Positions 20,201-30,460 of a stretch of 35,441 nucleotides of DNA are shown piece after piece. The stretch is from contig QANT01008045.1 of the NCBI GenBank assembly GCA_003254885.1, forward strand, positions 1 to 35,441, read 5' to 3'. The position numbers and the translations under genes are program-made. This DNA comes from Purshia tridentata (taxonomy: Eukaryota > Streptophyta > Magnoliopsida > Rosales > Rosaceae). Each line of letters begins with the position of its first letter. Position 1 is the stretch's first letter. The notes under the pieces are model-generated. The model was not told the DNA's origin. It saw only the letters and a program-made list of their open reading frames with translations, and did no database searches.

Positions 20201-23014
20201 TTTTTCGAACTCAATATCAATCGGTTAGAGGTGCCAAGGTTGTGACTGATCCAAATACTGGACGCTCAAAGGGATATGGGTTTGTCAAGTTTGCTGATGA
20301 GACAGAAAGGAACCGTGCTATGACAGAAATGAATGGTGTTTATTGCTCAACTAGACCAATGCGTATCAGTGCAGCAACACCAAAGAAAACCACTGGTTTT
20401 CAGCAGCAATATGCTGCAGCAAAAGGTAATATTCATTTCATAAATTGATATAGAAATAAGTTCAAGTTGTTGACACAAAGACTTGTTCCTTTTTGTTTCT
20501 CGCTTAGTATGCTCAGATGTCATTATTCCTGTTATCTCGACAAAGCTCTTTTGAAAAAGTCTATTTACCCTGACTCATAGATGCCCTTACCTGTGGACTT
20601 TTCTGGCAGCGGTATATCCTATTCCTGCGTACACTACACCAGCAGTTCCCACTCTTCCAGCAGATTACGATGTGAACAACACCACAGTAAGTTCTACATG
20701 CTTAATTGTATTGGGGTTTTGTGTCTTACATCTTATTCTTACTATATATACGGTTATGTCTAATGCAGATTTTTGTTGGGAACTTGGATCCTAATGTCAC
20801 AGAGGAGGAGCTGAAGCAAACTTTTATGCAGTTTGGAGAGATTGTCTATGTCAAGATTCCTGTGGGCAAAGGATGTGGTTTTGTGCAGTTTGGGACAAGG
20901 TTCGTTTAGCATTTAAGCCTTCACTTGCGTGTCCTTATAATTTCAAATGAAAGCTCTCTCTCTCTCGATTTCCCAAAGTATGGGTAGGGGAGTTAGAATG
21001 CTGGGCTATATTAGGTTGGCGCTTGTCACATTTCTCCTTGGCTAAAACAAAAGAAGTTGCATAAGTATAAATGATGGGAGGAGGCAAGAAAATGTTGCAA
21101 TGCGAAAAGAACTAAAACTTACTTTGTCATTGTCATGCCTTTTGTCTCCCCGTCCCCTCCCCCAAGAAAGAAAATAATGTTACTTTCCCTTTTTTGGGTT
21201 TATTGGTATCACTTTTGTCTAAATAGGGCATCTGCTGAAGAAGCTATCCAAAGGATGCAGGGAAAGATGATTGGTCAGCAAGTAGTCCGCATTTCTTGGG
21301 GGAGGAGCCCAACAGCTAAACAGGTGTTTGATTTTCATTGGTTGTCTATATTGAATCCTAATTTTGCTTCAACCATAATGATGTTTTTACTCTTGTAAAA
21401 ATAGCAATTCCATTTTAAAAGACAGGAATATGTGGATGGATTAAGTCTTGAAAAATTGAGATGAAATGGTTTTGATTTGGGAATAGAGAGATTGAAGCAG
21501 GAATACGCGGATGATTTTGAATTTTATTAAATGGGTCGTTGCAAATATTTGTTCTCCTTAAACATAAATAACTTCAATGTTAGTTTGTTACTTGTGGAGA
21601 TAAGAAAAATACCTTGAATAAATAAAATGTGAGTTATTATTATTATTATTTTTTAAAAACAAATATGAAGGGGAGGGCTACAGTTTTCTTTTTTTTTTTT
21701 TTTTTNNNTTTTTTTTTTTTTTTTTTTTTTGGGTGGGGTTGGGGGCGAGGATAAAGGTCAAGGGGTAAGATAACTCAATGACATGCTTTTATATTTTGTC
21801 CATCAACATTCTAGCATTTATATATGTATGGTAGAGGTTAATCATATGCATTCCTAATATTGTGCTTGAATTTTCTATTACATACATCAACAAATGCATG
21901 CAAGATACATTTGTGCATACATGCATAGCATGAAAAGTTACCTTATTATAGGATGTACCTGGTAGCTGGGGTCAGCAAGTAGATCCAAGCCAATGGAGTG
22001 CGTATTATGGTTATGGGCAAGGCTATGATGCCTATGCTTATGGGGCTACTCAAGATCCATCATTATATGCATATGGTGCATATGCGAGTTATGGCCAGTA
22101 TCCTCAGCAGGCAAGTCCACATAATTCAGTTCTATGTATACTGATTGCTGTCAAATGTTGGTTTAAAGAACTTTCAACTAGCAGAGGTGCTTATTTTGTA
22201 GAACAGAGGGAATTTTATGTATACCGATTGATGCCTATGCTTATGGGAGTTGTTTCAGGTTGAAGGTGTTCAAGATATTGCAGCTATGGCAGGTACTGTC
22301 GCAGCTGTAGAACAGAGGGATGAGTTGGATGATCCCTTGGCTACGCCTGATGTTGATAAGTACCTCTTCTCACCTTTTTCTTTTAATGTGACATATTTTA
22401 ACTGAATTATATATTTAGAAAAAATAAACTTGAAAGAGTCAGAAGTGTTTTTTCATTTTGTATCCTTTAATTTGTTAATAAGGTCAATGTTTCACCATCA
22501 TAAAATGTATAAAAAAAAAAAAAAAAAAAGGAAGGAAGATCCTCACCTGATAAGAGCATCTTCAACCCTTTTCCTATATTTCTTTCAAATATGAGGATAA
22601 GTTTGGGAAAAAAATTAAGTTTGAGGAAGGGCTCTCTAATGCTAAAGTTGAAATCTCCCCAAATCCTATAAAATTTTACTGTTGGAGGTTAGGCGAAGTA
22701 CAAAGACATTTGTTTTAACTCATCTTTCTCTATACAAATTTTTAACAGTTCTGTTAAGGAAATAAAGAACAGAACAAATACTCCCTACTGTCAAAGATCA
22801 GAATTGTAAATCTATAATTCCAAATTGTTTTGGCAGCTTTGATGTACACAGGAGAACATTATACTGGTGCACATACACACATAATCTACATATTGACTTG
22901 TTTATTTTTGGTTGCTGATTTAGGTTAAATGCTGCATACCTCTCCGTTCATGGGAGTGCCATTTTAGGCCGTCCCTTGTGGCTGAGAACATCATCATTTT
23001 CGCAGCAAGCTTAG
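17289..23014 (+). CDS. RBP45: RBP45/RBP47-type RNA-binding protein with three RRMs
   Basis: Eight exons: 17289-17477, 19942-20425, 20610-20686, 20769-20899, 21227-21323, 21952-22110, 22259-22359, 22924-23014. Phases close to 442 residues. Plant RBP45/47 proteins bind U-rich and poly(A) RNA, shuttle to the nucleus and enter stress granules. The N-terminus is Gln/His-rich (HHHHH at 25-29). RRM1 has LWIGDL (40-45) and EGYGFVEF (79-86); RRM2 has IFVGDL (133-138) and KGYGFVKF (173-180); RRM3 has IFVGNL (251-256) and KGCGFVQF (284-291). A Tyr/Gly/Gln-rich segment (327-379) follows, then a conserved tail ending in PLWLRTSS. Intron 6 is GC-AG; the others are GT-AG. Intron 1 is 2464 bp and holds a solo LTR. 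The N-terminal Gln tract is short, which favours RBP45 over RBP47, but the paralogue is not certain. Two ATGs in tandem (17289 and 17292) can start it. Confidence 0.93.
19146..19510 (+). mobile_element. Solo LTR in RBP45 intron 1, TSD CCAAG
   Basis: A 365-bp unit that begins TGATGCGGACATCA and ends CTGCATCA, with inverted TGATGC/GCATCA termini. It is flanked by 5-bp duplications CCAAG at 19141-19145 and 19511-19515. The interior includes an AATAAAG signal near 19350 and the LTR-like stretch GGTGCGAATCCTCTAGGG. No internal retrotransposon domain remains. It lies 431 bp before the exon 2 acceptor. Confidence 0.9.
19702..19867 (+). repeat. 83-bp tandem repeat in RBP45 intron 1, two copies
   Basis: CTGTTTGGATGAAAGAAATA begins at 19702 and again at 19785, period 83; both units continue through CTATCCCC, an A-run and TTTATAGATGTAGTCTTTT with few differences. 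The second unit ends about 75 bp before exon 2. Confidence 0.8.
21689..21730 (+). other. Poly-T run with a three-base assembly gap (RBP45 intron 5)
   Basis: A T homopolymer interrupted by NNN at 21706-21708, so its true length is unknown. It lies in intron 5 (21324-21951), well away from both splice sites. A similar N in poly-T sits at 24290. Confidence 0.8.
22552..22693. mobile_element. Possible hAT-type MITE in RBP45 intron 7
   Basis: The sequence GAGCATCTTCAACCC at 22555 matches the common plant hAT MITE end GAGCATCTCCAAC. A TGTTGGAG at about 22680 may be the other end. A poly-A run precedes it at 22511-22529. No TSD was confirmed. Confidence 0.35.
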
Positions 23015-23616
23015 CAGAATGACATGACCTTAATTGGGTTCAGGTTTGGGTTCGGGTTCTGTCTCAATTAATCAGAATATGTTTCGCATTCATAAACAAA
23101 TGGCTATAGTTGTTCAACTGATGCTGGGAAGAGTATAATGGTACACTGCACTTTGATCTAGTACTTCCTAGGATTTGAGTCCCTCTTTTTCTCTTAATAT
23201 GGGGGTGCGGATGTCATTACAAAAATGAGTCGAGGCTTTGTTGTATTGGGAAGAAATCTAATTATAGGTTGGTATCAAGTATAGACAAATCGATTCAAGA
23301 AATGAATTTTTTTTACTTTTTCCTTTATATTTGGTATCAAGTATAATATAGATGAATATGTTTGTGCCACTTAGCATCATATTCGTAGAACAATCAATAA
23401 TTTTAAGATATATTTGATACAAAATAAAAATAAAAGGTTTATTGTCAATAAGTCCCAAATAACATCCCCTACCAATCAACTGGAACATTTTATTCATTTA
23501 TTTTTAAAGTGATTTGTAAATTAGATTTTACAAATCTAGTTTAGTAAATTAGATTTTTCTAGCGAAAAACCATTAGTATACTTGGTAAGGACATTAAAAT
23601 ACTAACTTGACTTAAT
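23015..23616. other. RBP45 3' UTR and AT-rich flank
   Basis: The first 200-250 bases are probably the RBP45 3' UTR; they are less AT-rich and have no strict AATAAA. From about 23250 the DNA is AT-rich with a repeated TTGGTATCAAGTATA (23270 and 23331). No coding region is supported. Confidence 0.4.
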
Positions 23617-23922
23617 GGCCTCGTTTAGTGTCTATAATTGGATTGGAAATGATAAATGGTAAATTTATGAGTATTTAAAAAAAAAGATGGAGTGTTTTTT
23701 AACTTAAAGGAAAAAGATAGAAAGAAAATAGCTTAGCCACAAGGTAAATATTATCGTTGCTAATCTTTACCATTTTGAGGGGATTGGAAAGGATAAGTTT
23801 TTTTTTTATAATTTATTCATTTTATTCTCATCTTTTTTTTTCAAGTTAGAAGCTTTTTCTTCAAATACATATGAATTTGTTACTTATTCTTTTCAATCCA
23901 ATCCTAGCAATCAAACGAGGCC
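23617..23922. mobile_element. MITE with GGCCTCGTTT ends
   Basis: The 306-bp unit begins GGCCTCGTTTAGTGTC and ends, reversed, GGCCTCGTTTGATTGC, with an inner ATTGGATTGGAAA pair as well. The interior is AT-rich and non-coding. The ends resemble Tourist/hAT-type plant MITEs; the TSD is not clear. Confidence 0.75.
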
Positions 23923-25109
23923 AACATGAACAGCTTTTGCATTCCACATATGTAGCTTTACATTCTGCAAATGCAACTTGACTTTTGTTCTGGAACTCAA
24001 GTGATTGAGATGATTGTCCTTTTCACCGACATTATTAGTAGTCCAACTCTAGAATCTAATGGACTTGTTTTAGTTTTAATTAAATTAATTTTTGAATTCT
24101 ATGTAGAGATTATGACTTGATTTAGAGTTTAACCAAGATTTAAGGCTGAAGACACAAATACTAAATCTTAAACTCTAAACTATACACCTTAAACTCTAAA
24201 ATAATAACAATAATACTATTCTTACTATATTCTTATACTACATTTATTATATCATTTTACGTGTGGTTAGGGCTTTTTTTTTTTTTTTTNTTTTGGGTTT
24301 TTGTTTTTATTTTTTTAGTAGTCAATGTATAAATTCCATATAAGGTAATATAAAATTATGGTATAAAAATGTAATAAGTATATCACTGTTGAAGCAATAT
24401 CAAATCCTATTGGAATAAACCACAAATTATAATACTCGGTAAAACATTATAGTTTTGTCAACGAGTCAAAAATAAAAAAGGTAAAGGGCAGCATTCGAGC
24501 TAATATGCTTTGGACGATGTCTAGAAAAAAATATTTTCTTTAGCCACAATGTATGACTTAAAAATAAATAAATTTTATTTGAGTTTTTCACTTAAACACG
24601 ACTTTTGAGAGCTTTGACCAATTACTTGAAATGAAAGTACTTGATAGTTTTTTGGTTCATTGAAAAATAAGTTGACATGCTTGGCCAAAAAAAAAAAAAA
24701 AAAAAATAAGTTGAGATGAGGAAGACCATGTCCCAAATAGTTCAACTTCCTCATTTTGTGTTTTTTAGCTATGTGATTGTTCCCTTTTTGTCATGTAATT
24801 GTTGGTCGGCTATAATTTACAATTGTAATTGTAAGTTTCAACAAATTAATTACATCCAAAAATCATCTATATAAAATTCACCCACGAAAAAATAAAAATC
24901 AATTACATGAATTCTCAAAAAAAAAAACAAAATTTTCAATTACATGAGAATTATTGTCAATAAGGACAAAACCCATAATTATTTTTTTACTACTTAACAT
25001 TTCCTATAAATTTTTTTCACTATTACCTTAACAAAAGATGTCTACATGTCTTTTCCTCTTGGTTTCCGAAGAAAGGGAGAGACACGATTATGCAAACTTC
25101 ATAAGTCCT
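23923..25109. other. AT-rich intergenic DNA, no gene
   Basis: Includes AAACTCTAAA-type repeats at 24130-24200, a poly-T run with one N at 24290, a poly-A run at 24688-24706, and several ATTACAT/ATGTAATT inverted pieces at 24790-24960 that may be a decayed MITE. No coding region is recognised. Confidence 0.4.
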
Positions 25110-25345
25110 TATATGGACTTAAGAAAGCTTCCTAACAATGGTTTCTCAAGCTATCCAAAGCTCTTAAGCTCGTCGATTACACACAATCTAAAGTTGATTA
25201 CTCATTGTTCGTCCGCTCACGAGATAATTGTTCTATTGTCATCCTTGTCTATGAGGATGATGTTATCTTGGCAATCAATAGTTTGCAAGAAATTTCTAAA
25301 TCACTGATTCAAGTTGGAAGACCATCCACAAAATGACAATGAAAT
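25110..25345 (+). pseudogene. Copia-type reverse transcriptase fragment
   Basis: About 75 codons of a Ty1/copia reverse transcriptase, split between two frames. The left part corresponds to the R-K-P-N-N-G-F-S region. Then, in another frame, come TQSKVDYSLFVRSRDN and SIVILVYEDDVILA followed by SLQEIS. The catalytic YVDD motif reads YEDD here. The piece ends in EDHPQND-like codons and lacks gag, protease, integrase and RNase H. It is a dead scrap. Confidence 0.75.
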
Positions 25346-25670
25346 AACAAACAAAAAGTAGCTGAGCTACAATCACACAAAAATTTAGTGTCAAAAGGGA
25401 AGGTTTGCAAATTTTTTTGAGGTAGTTTATGCGTCCCTTTTTCTCTTCTTGGCCTTGTATTTATAGCGGAGGTGGCCCAAAACCCTAGTATTTCTTTCTT
25501 GAGATTGCTGACAAATGTACGCTCAAGATGACCTGAAATTCTGAATTCTTGGTGCGATTGACATTGTGGCTAGCTCTTGCCATCTTTTCTTGGACATGTG
25601 TCAAAGTGTTAGTGGCTTTGCACTTTCAGAGATTCTCTTAGCTAGGTTTAGCCAAGAGCTTTATTTCTCG

Positions 25671-25838
25671 AGTAATGTTAGGTGTACCACCTTCTTGTAC
25701 CACCTTGTATATCACCTCTCTAATAGAGATAGGACCCATCAATACAAAAGTGAGACTCATTAATACAAATAGGTCCCACCTCTATTAGAGAGGTGGTACA
25801 CAAAGTGGTACAAAAAGGTAGTACACCTAGCATTACTC
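25671..25838. mobile_element. Fold-back MITE, copy in unit 1, TSD TTATTTCTCG
   Basis: A 168-bp palindromic unit: AGTAATGTTAGGTGTAC at the left and GTACACCTAGCATTACT at the right, with inner arms around CACCTCTCTAATAGAG. It is flanked by TTATTTCTCG at 25661-25670 and 25839-25848. No coding capacity. Confidence 0.85.
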
Positions 25839-26013
25839 TTATTTCTCGCTTGGTCATGTTAAATGGGCCTCTAGTCATGTGAACTTCAATACTAGGCCAT
25901 GATACGTCATTTTTTATATGTGGACCTTGCATCTTTAGCTGGGATAAAGTGTTAGTGGCTTTGCACTTTCAGAGATTCTCTCAGCCAGGTTTAGCCAAGA
26001 GCTTTATTTCTCA

Positions 26014-26156
26014 AGTAACGCTAGGTGTACCACCTTGTGTACCACCTCTCTAATAGAGGTGGGACCCATCAATACAAAAATGGGACCCATCAATACAAGT
26101 AAGTCTCACCTCTATTAGAGAGGTGGTACAAGAAGGTGGTACACCTAGCATTACTC
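26014..26156. mobile_element. Fold-back MITE, copy in unit 2
   Basis: The duplicate of 25671-25838, about 143 bp, with flanks TTATTTCTCA (26004-26013) and TTATTTCTCG (26157-26166). The shared TSD shows that the MITE was in place before the larger tandem duplication. Confidence 0.85.
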
Positions 26157-26262
26157 TTATTTCTCGCTTGCTCATGTTAAATGGGCCTCTAGTCATGTGT
26201 ACTTCAATACTAGGCCATGATACGTCATTTTTATATGTGGACCTTGCATCTTTAGCTGGGAT

Positions 26263-26896
26263 TTGGTTTAGGGTTTAGTATCTACGCCATGTGGCCCCAT
26301 ATTAAAAATAGAGTATAAACAAAGAGTCATATATATCAAATACTTATTTATTTTTTATTACGGCAATAATAAAAGGTCACTGATGAGCCTCTAAAACTGT
26401 GTTGGAGAATTCCTTAATGTAGTTGGGTCGATAAATCCTATAAAAGAACAAAGGTCACTCCAGGCCCTTTGGGAATATTTTCAAAAGGTCTCCGGTGTAT
26501 CAACTAGCCTCTCTCTTTCTCAAAATAAGAGTATAATTGTCTCTAGATTTGAATCCGTACATGGCGATCTTCATTTGTATTTATTTATAGTTGTAACTTC
26601 TTATCTTATCCCTTAATTCTTGGGATAAGACTTGTTTGATAAGAAATAACTTTTTTGCCATCAACTTCCGATGTAGTTGATCGTTGATTTCATCTTACTG
26701 AGCCAAATGATCGTTCTTCAGTTCTTTTCCGAACCAATTGGTAGTTATAAGATAAGAAACGGTTTAATCTTATCTTCTTTTAAAGGTTTATGGTTTTACA
26801 CTTAATTGAGCTAATTTTCAAGCCCAATTTAACTATCTGGGTCTCGAGGCCCAACAGCCACATTATTCATCAAAAGGAAAATTATCATATTAATAC
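26263..26896. other. Unassigned intergenic DNA
   Basis: No coding region. Around 26590-26780 a TTATCTTATC/GATAAGA motif recurs on both strands. The mixed composition could be an old LTR, but no ends or TSD were recognised. Confidence 0.3.
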
Positions 26897-27614
26897 ATTG
26901 GCTTATTTCACCTGCTGAAAGTATTTTGAATTCTCACATCTTTCGTGTATCACTTTACCTATATTTACCATTTTTCTATTTTTACAAATTTTAAAAATGA
27001 ATTAAAAGTAGCTCCAGACTCATAAAAATACATAGAAAATTTCTACAAATTCGTCTTGATTAATACTAATTTATTATATGGTCAAATTACCAATTTTCTC
27101 TTCGACTATATTAAAATTTGAAACCTAACACTTTGACCCCACAAATTTTCTAGAAATATTCGAAGGGAAAATATATAACTTGACCCCATAGTAAATTAGT
27201 ACTAGTCAGGATGAGTCTGTAGGAATTTTCTACATATTTTTTTGAGTTTGGAGCTATTTTTAATCAACTTTCAAAATTTATAAAAATAGTAAAGAAAAAG
27301 GGAGGGGGGGGGGGATTGGGGGTGTAAAGTTATATACGAAAATTAGTTTTAAGGGGTGAAGCGATATAAAACAAACTTGAGAGGATGTGAAAATTCGAAA
27401 TACTTTTAGGGGGTAAAAATAATAATAAGCCTAATATAATAATTAACTTTCAAAATTTATAAAAATAGTAAAGAAAAAGGGAGGGAGGGGGGGATTGGGG
27501 GTGTAAAGTTATATACGAAAATTAGTTTTAAGGGGTGAAGCGATATAAAACAAACTTGAGAGGATGTGAAAATTCGAAATAGTTTTAGGGGGTAAAAATA
27601 ATAATAAGCCTAAT
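26897..27614. mobile_element. Long-TIR element with tandemly duplicated right end
   Basis: The left arm (from about 26897, ATTGGCTTATTTCACC) and the right arm (ending AATAATAAGCCTAAT) are inverted copies over more than 150 bp. The inner arms also pair (for example GAAATTTTCTACA near 27035 with its complement near 27220). The right end is present twice: 27266-27444 and 27445-27614, period 179, almost identical, including the G-run GGAGGGGGGG. No coding capacity. Confidence 0.75.
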
Positions 27615-28523
27615 ATATATTGGTCTCAAATTAAATGTCTATATTTTCTTTTTGAAATCTAGATCTCACAAGTTCAATGTGGTAGAAATAATCCATACCG
27701 TTTGACTTGAGTATCACTGATTAATATTATCATAGAGATATCCTAAGTGGCAATATTCTCTCGCTCATCCATGTGGCATAAAGTGGTACATTATGTAATG
27801 TTAGGATGAGGCATATCCCTTAATGAGTTTCGAGGCAGGCAATGTCCCGTGGGGTGCAAGCCACATGTTTCACTCAAGTTCAAATAAAACTATCAACACT
27901 TTGGTGGTTAAATATTAAATTAATTATGTTATTTACTTGGTGGTTACACATAATTTAATATGATTTTTTATTGTATTATTTATGTTTTTGAAAGTTTCAA
28001 ATAATTTATGTGGTTTTATTATATGAACGTTGCAAGAGTAATGATGGTGAGAATGTAATTTCTATATAAGGAGGATGTAAACCTAGAGTTTGGTGAAATG
28101 CACTCCATAAAATTCTACAAGGCATTCTCTCATATGGATTCACTTTAGCTTAGATATGTGGGCAATATTTATATATTTATATATATATTATTATTTTAAG
28201 TAAATATACTTTGAGTGTACATGGGATTAAGGTTCAAAGGGAGTTCTTAGCTGCACTGGAGGGCTCCAAAAGTTATTGTATCTTGGCCGAAGTTCGTCAT
28301 GAAATGAAACCATGTGTTGTAGGGGACAAATCTTCTCTTAGGAGAGCGCATTTATGTGCCTCAACTCCAACAAGTTCTTATAATTATATTTTTATATATA
28401 ATTATATTCAATTTCGGACTATTATTTATTATTATCATCTGATAATTTTTGTGAAGTGTGCACAATTCTGTCTTTTTTCAACATTAACTAATTATTCGAT
28501 ACCCATCAAGGTACCTAACCAAG
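27615..28523. other. Possible decayed LTR, no gene
   Basis: A TATATAAGGAGG at about 28063-28074, followed by transcript-start-like DNA, recalls a retrotransposon LTR promoter. A shorter open frame at 28211-28555 has no domain I recognise. No LTR ends or TSD could be assigned. Confidence 0.25.
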
Positions 28524-28545
28524 CGAGAGAGAGAGAGAGAGAGAG
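28524..28545 (+). repeat. (GA)n microsatellite
   Basis: A near-perfect GA run, then a GGAGGAGG purine block. Confidence 0.8.
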
Positions 28546-28620
28546 GAGGAGGTGATCGAAGAAGAGTGTTGGGTGGTGGTGAGGTGCAGTCGGGTGGGGT
28601 GAGGGGTATTAGGTGATTTG

Positions 28621-28819
28621 TAAGGAATTAAATTTCAAATTTCGATAAAATTTCGAGGGTTCAAAAATATGCAAATTTCAAAAGAATTTCAATTTTGTTA
28701 AAAATTTAGTCTAAAACAATTGAAACTTGTAATAAAATTTCGGTAATTTCAATTTGGTAATACTTCGAAACCTTAAAAAGATAGAAATTTCAAAGAAAAT
28801 TTCGAAATTTAATTCCTTA
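28621..28819. mobile_element. MITE with TAAGGAATTAAATTTC ends
   Basis: A 199-bp unit. Left end TAAGGAATTAAATTTC; right end reversed TAAGGAATTAAATTTCG. Multiple internal AAATTTC/GAAATTT blocks fold on themselves. If the outer TA is the TSD, it is mariner/Stowaway-like; this is unproven. Confidence 0.7.
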
Positions 28820-29094
28820 GTGGTTTGTTCTTTTTTAATTTTTTGGTTATTTAAGCGATAAATAAATATTTTTATTAAGAAAAGTGGGGAAAATTTTGAA
28901 GTTTTCTAATTTTATATAAGGATAAAATAGGGAGTTTGGAGAAAAAAAATGATCTAATATATAGTAAATTTGACGTAGGTGCCATATTGCTACACAGTGC
29001 AAATGGCAAATAATGTGTCATTACATATGTTAATGTTTTAGTTGTTTTGAAATAAATAATCCTTAAAGTGGGTCATGTATGAATCAATAAAATA
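28820..29094. other. AT-rich intergenic DNA
   Basis: No gene and no repeat with definable ends. It precedes the left TSD of the Mutator-like element. Confidence 0.5.
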
Positions 29095-29297
29095 GGGTAA
29101 TTTAATTAAGTAGCACTTGAGCTTTTCTAACCCTTGCTTATAAAATTAAGCTTTTTTGTGTGAAATGTTCATAATACGCTATATATAAATCCCAATTTTT
29201 TAACTGTACTTTTTTTTGGATAGCGATTTTCGCAATCTTATTTTGTATATTTGCACTCCTCTCTTTTATTTTTATTATTTCATTTGCTCAATTATCA

Positions 29298-29339
29298 AGG
29301 CATAAAAGCAAAATAAAAAGTGTTAATGTACAAAATTAT
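29298..29339 (+). repeat. 42-bp direct repeat, left copy, flanking the plastid insert
   Basis: The sequence starts AGGCATAAAAGC and ends TACAAAATTAT. The right copy at 29425-29466 differs by one base (AATAAAAAG against AATCAAAAG). Confidence 0.9.
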
Positions 29340-29425
29340 GAGACCAAAGCTAGGGGAGCAAATGGGATTAGATACCCCAGTAGTCCTAGCAGTAAACGAT
29401 GGATACTAGGCGCTGTGCGTATCGA
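29340..29425 (+). rRNA. Fragment of plastid 16S rRNA (NUPT), not a functional gene
   Basis: About 85 bp carry the universal 16S block GGATTAGATACCCC, the AGTAGTCCTAGC and GTAAACGATG, then GGATACTAGGCGCTGTGCG. The last part is typical of the chloroplast 16S, not of the bacterial or mitochondrial form. From memory of that gene, the differences are few: GCG to GCA in GGAGCGAATG, GCC to GCA before GTAAACG, and CG to CC upstream. It represents around 5% of the 16S gene. The insert sits between two copies of a 42-bp direct repeat, inside the Mutator-like element. Confidence 0.93.
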
Positions 29426-29466
29426 GGCATAAAAGCAAAATCAAAAGTGTTAATGTACAAAATTAT
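29425..29466 (+). repeat. 42-bp direct repeat, right copy
   Basis: Right partner of 29298-29339; follows the plastid piece directly (the A at 29425 can belong to either). Confidence 0.9.
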
Positions 29467-30062
29467 AGTGTTAAAATCATCACCCTTTCTTTTTCTCTCT
29501 CCCTCATTTGATCTCTCTCTCTCTCCCCCTCTCTCCCTCCCTTCTTCCCTAGCCAACCAATCATTTCAACTACAACAAATGCCAAGATCTACCACCACGC
29601 AGCGCCGTTCGCCTGAGCTCCTCACCTTCATATCTTTTCTTTTTTCTCTCTCTTACCATTCTCTCTTTCTCCTGAAACCCAAGATCTAGTTTCATGCGGC
29701 AACTGGCAAACCAAGAATGTCTATCACGATTTGGATTTGAGAAGATCTACAATATGGTTTAAGATCTATCATGACACAAGGGAATAGATCAATGGCCTTA
29801 ACCACATTGAGAAGATCCATGGTCACGATTTGTTGTTTTGTCAAGATATGGTTTTGCTATTGGCAACTGGCAAATCATTTCATGGTTTCATTGGAGAAGA
29901 AGAAGAAGATGCGATGGTAGACACGATGCGGCGAAATTTTCGATCGACGCAAATCATGATGGTCGGCACAATTTTCAGTGAAATTTTTGGTCGACACGAT
30001 GGTCACAATGTGGAAAATATCAAATCTGCTCACGATGGTGATGGTTTTTGGGAAAAGCTATA

Positions 30063-30352
30063 GATCTAGTTTTTGGTCATCAAAAAGCTATAGGAAATTT
30101 AAATGTTAGGCAAACCATATCTATTCTTTTTCTTTTAATTTCTTTTAGATAGAGCTATATTTGATGAGCTATAATAGCTTTTTGTTCAGATATGGTTTTT
30201 GTTGCTATAATAGCAGCCATTATATTGCTTTTCTTCTAATTTCTTTTTTATCAAACATTATAGTTCTGATCTGGTTTTTGTTCATTAGAAAGATATAAGA
30301 AATTTAAATGTTGGGCAAACGATATCTATTCTTTTTCTTTTAATTTCTTTTT
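30063..30352 (+). repeat. Pair of about 85-bp direct repeats, 205 bp apart
   Basis: GATCTAGTTTTTGGTCAT at 30063 and GATCTGGTTTTTGTTCAT at 30268 each lead into AAATTTAAATGTT(A/G)GGCAAAC and TCTATTCTTTTTC. Copies are about 90% alike by eye. They lie at the right end of the Mutator-like element. Confidence 0.75.
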
Positions 30353-30460
30353 GGTCATAGAAATTCAAAAGAGCTATTAAAGTAAGTTTTGAGCCTTGGG
30401 GGTCAAAAAAGCTTAACATTGATCAAAATGGGCTATTTAATTAAATTACCCAATGAAATA

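Larger units (their letters stand above)
25603..26262 (+). repeat. Tandem duplication of about 340 bp that contains a MITE
   Basis: Unit 1 (25603-25945, 343 bp) and unit 2 (25946-26262, 317 bp) both start AAAGTGTTAGTGGC and end TTTAGCTGGGAT. They are nearly identical apart from an extra stretch of about 25 bp in the MITE of unit 1. Each contains the fold-back element listed separately. Confidence 0.9.
29095..30451. mobile_element. Non-autonomous Mutator-like (Pack-MULE-like) element
   Basis: The 1357-bp element starts GGGTAATTTAATTAA and ends TTAATTAAATTACCC. The arms continue with weaker pairing (AGTAGCACTTGAGC against AATAGCCCATTTTG reversed). Flanks are AATAAAATA (29086-29094) and AATGAAATA (30452-30460), 9-bp duplications with one mismatch, as expected for Mutator. 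There is no transposase. The interior has a plastid 16S scrap, a CT-rich gene-leader-like stretch (29480-29680), GATCT-rich DNA and a pair of direct repeats. Confidence 0.7.

Noticed and set aside
25603..26262. CRISPR-like or satellite array
   Set aside because: Only two units, each with a MITE; a eukaryotic tandem duplication, not an array.
28211..28555. 114-codon + strand frame
   Set aside because: The tail is microsatellite translation (Glu-Arg repeats) and the rest has no recognisable domain or plant codon pattern.
29340..29425. A functional 16S rRNA gene
   Set aside because: Only about 85 bp of some 1.5 kb are present, with substitutions in invariant positions; it is a nuclear plastid-DNA scrap.
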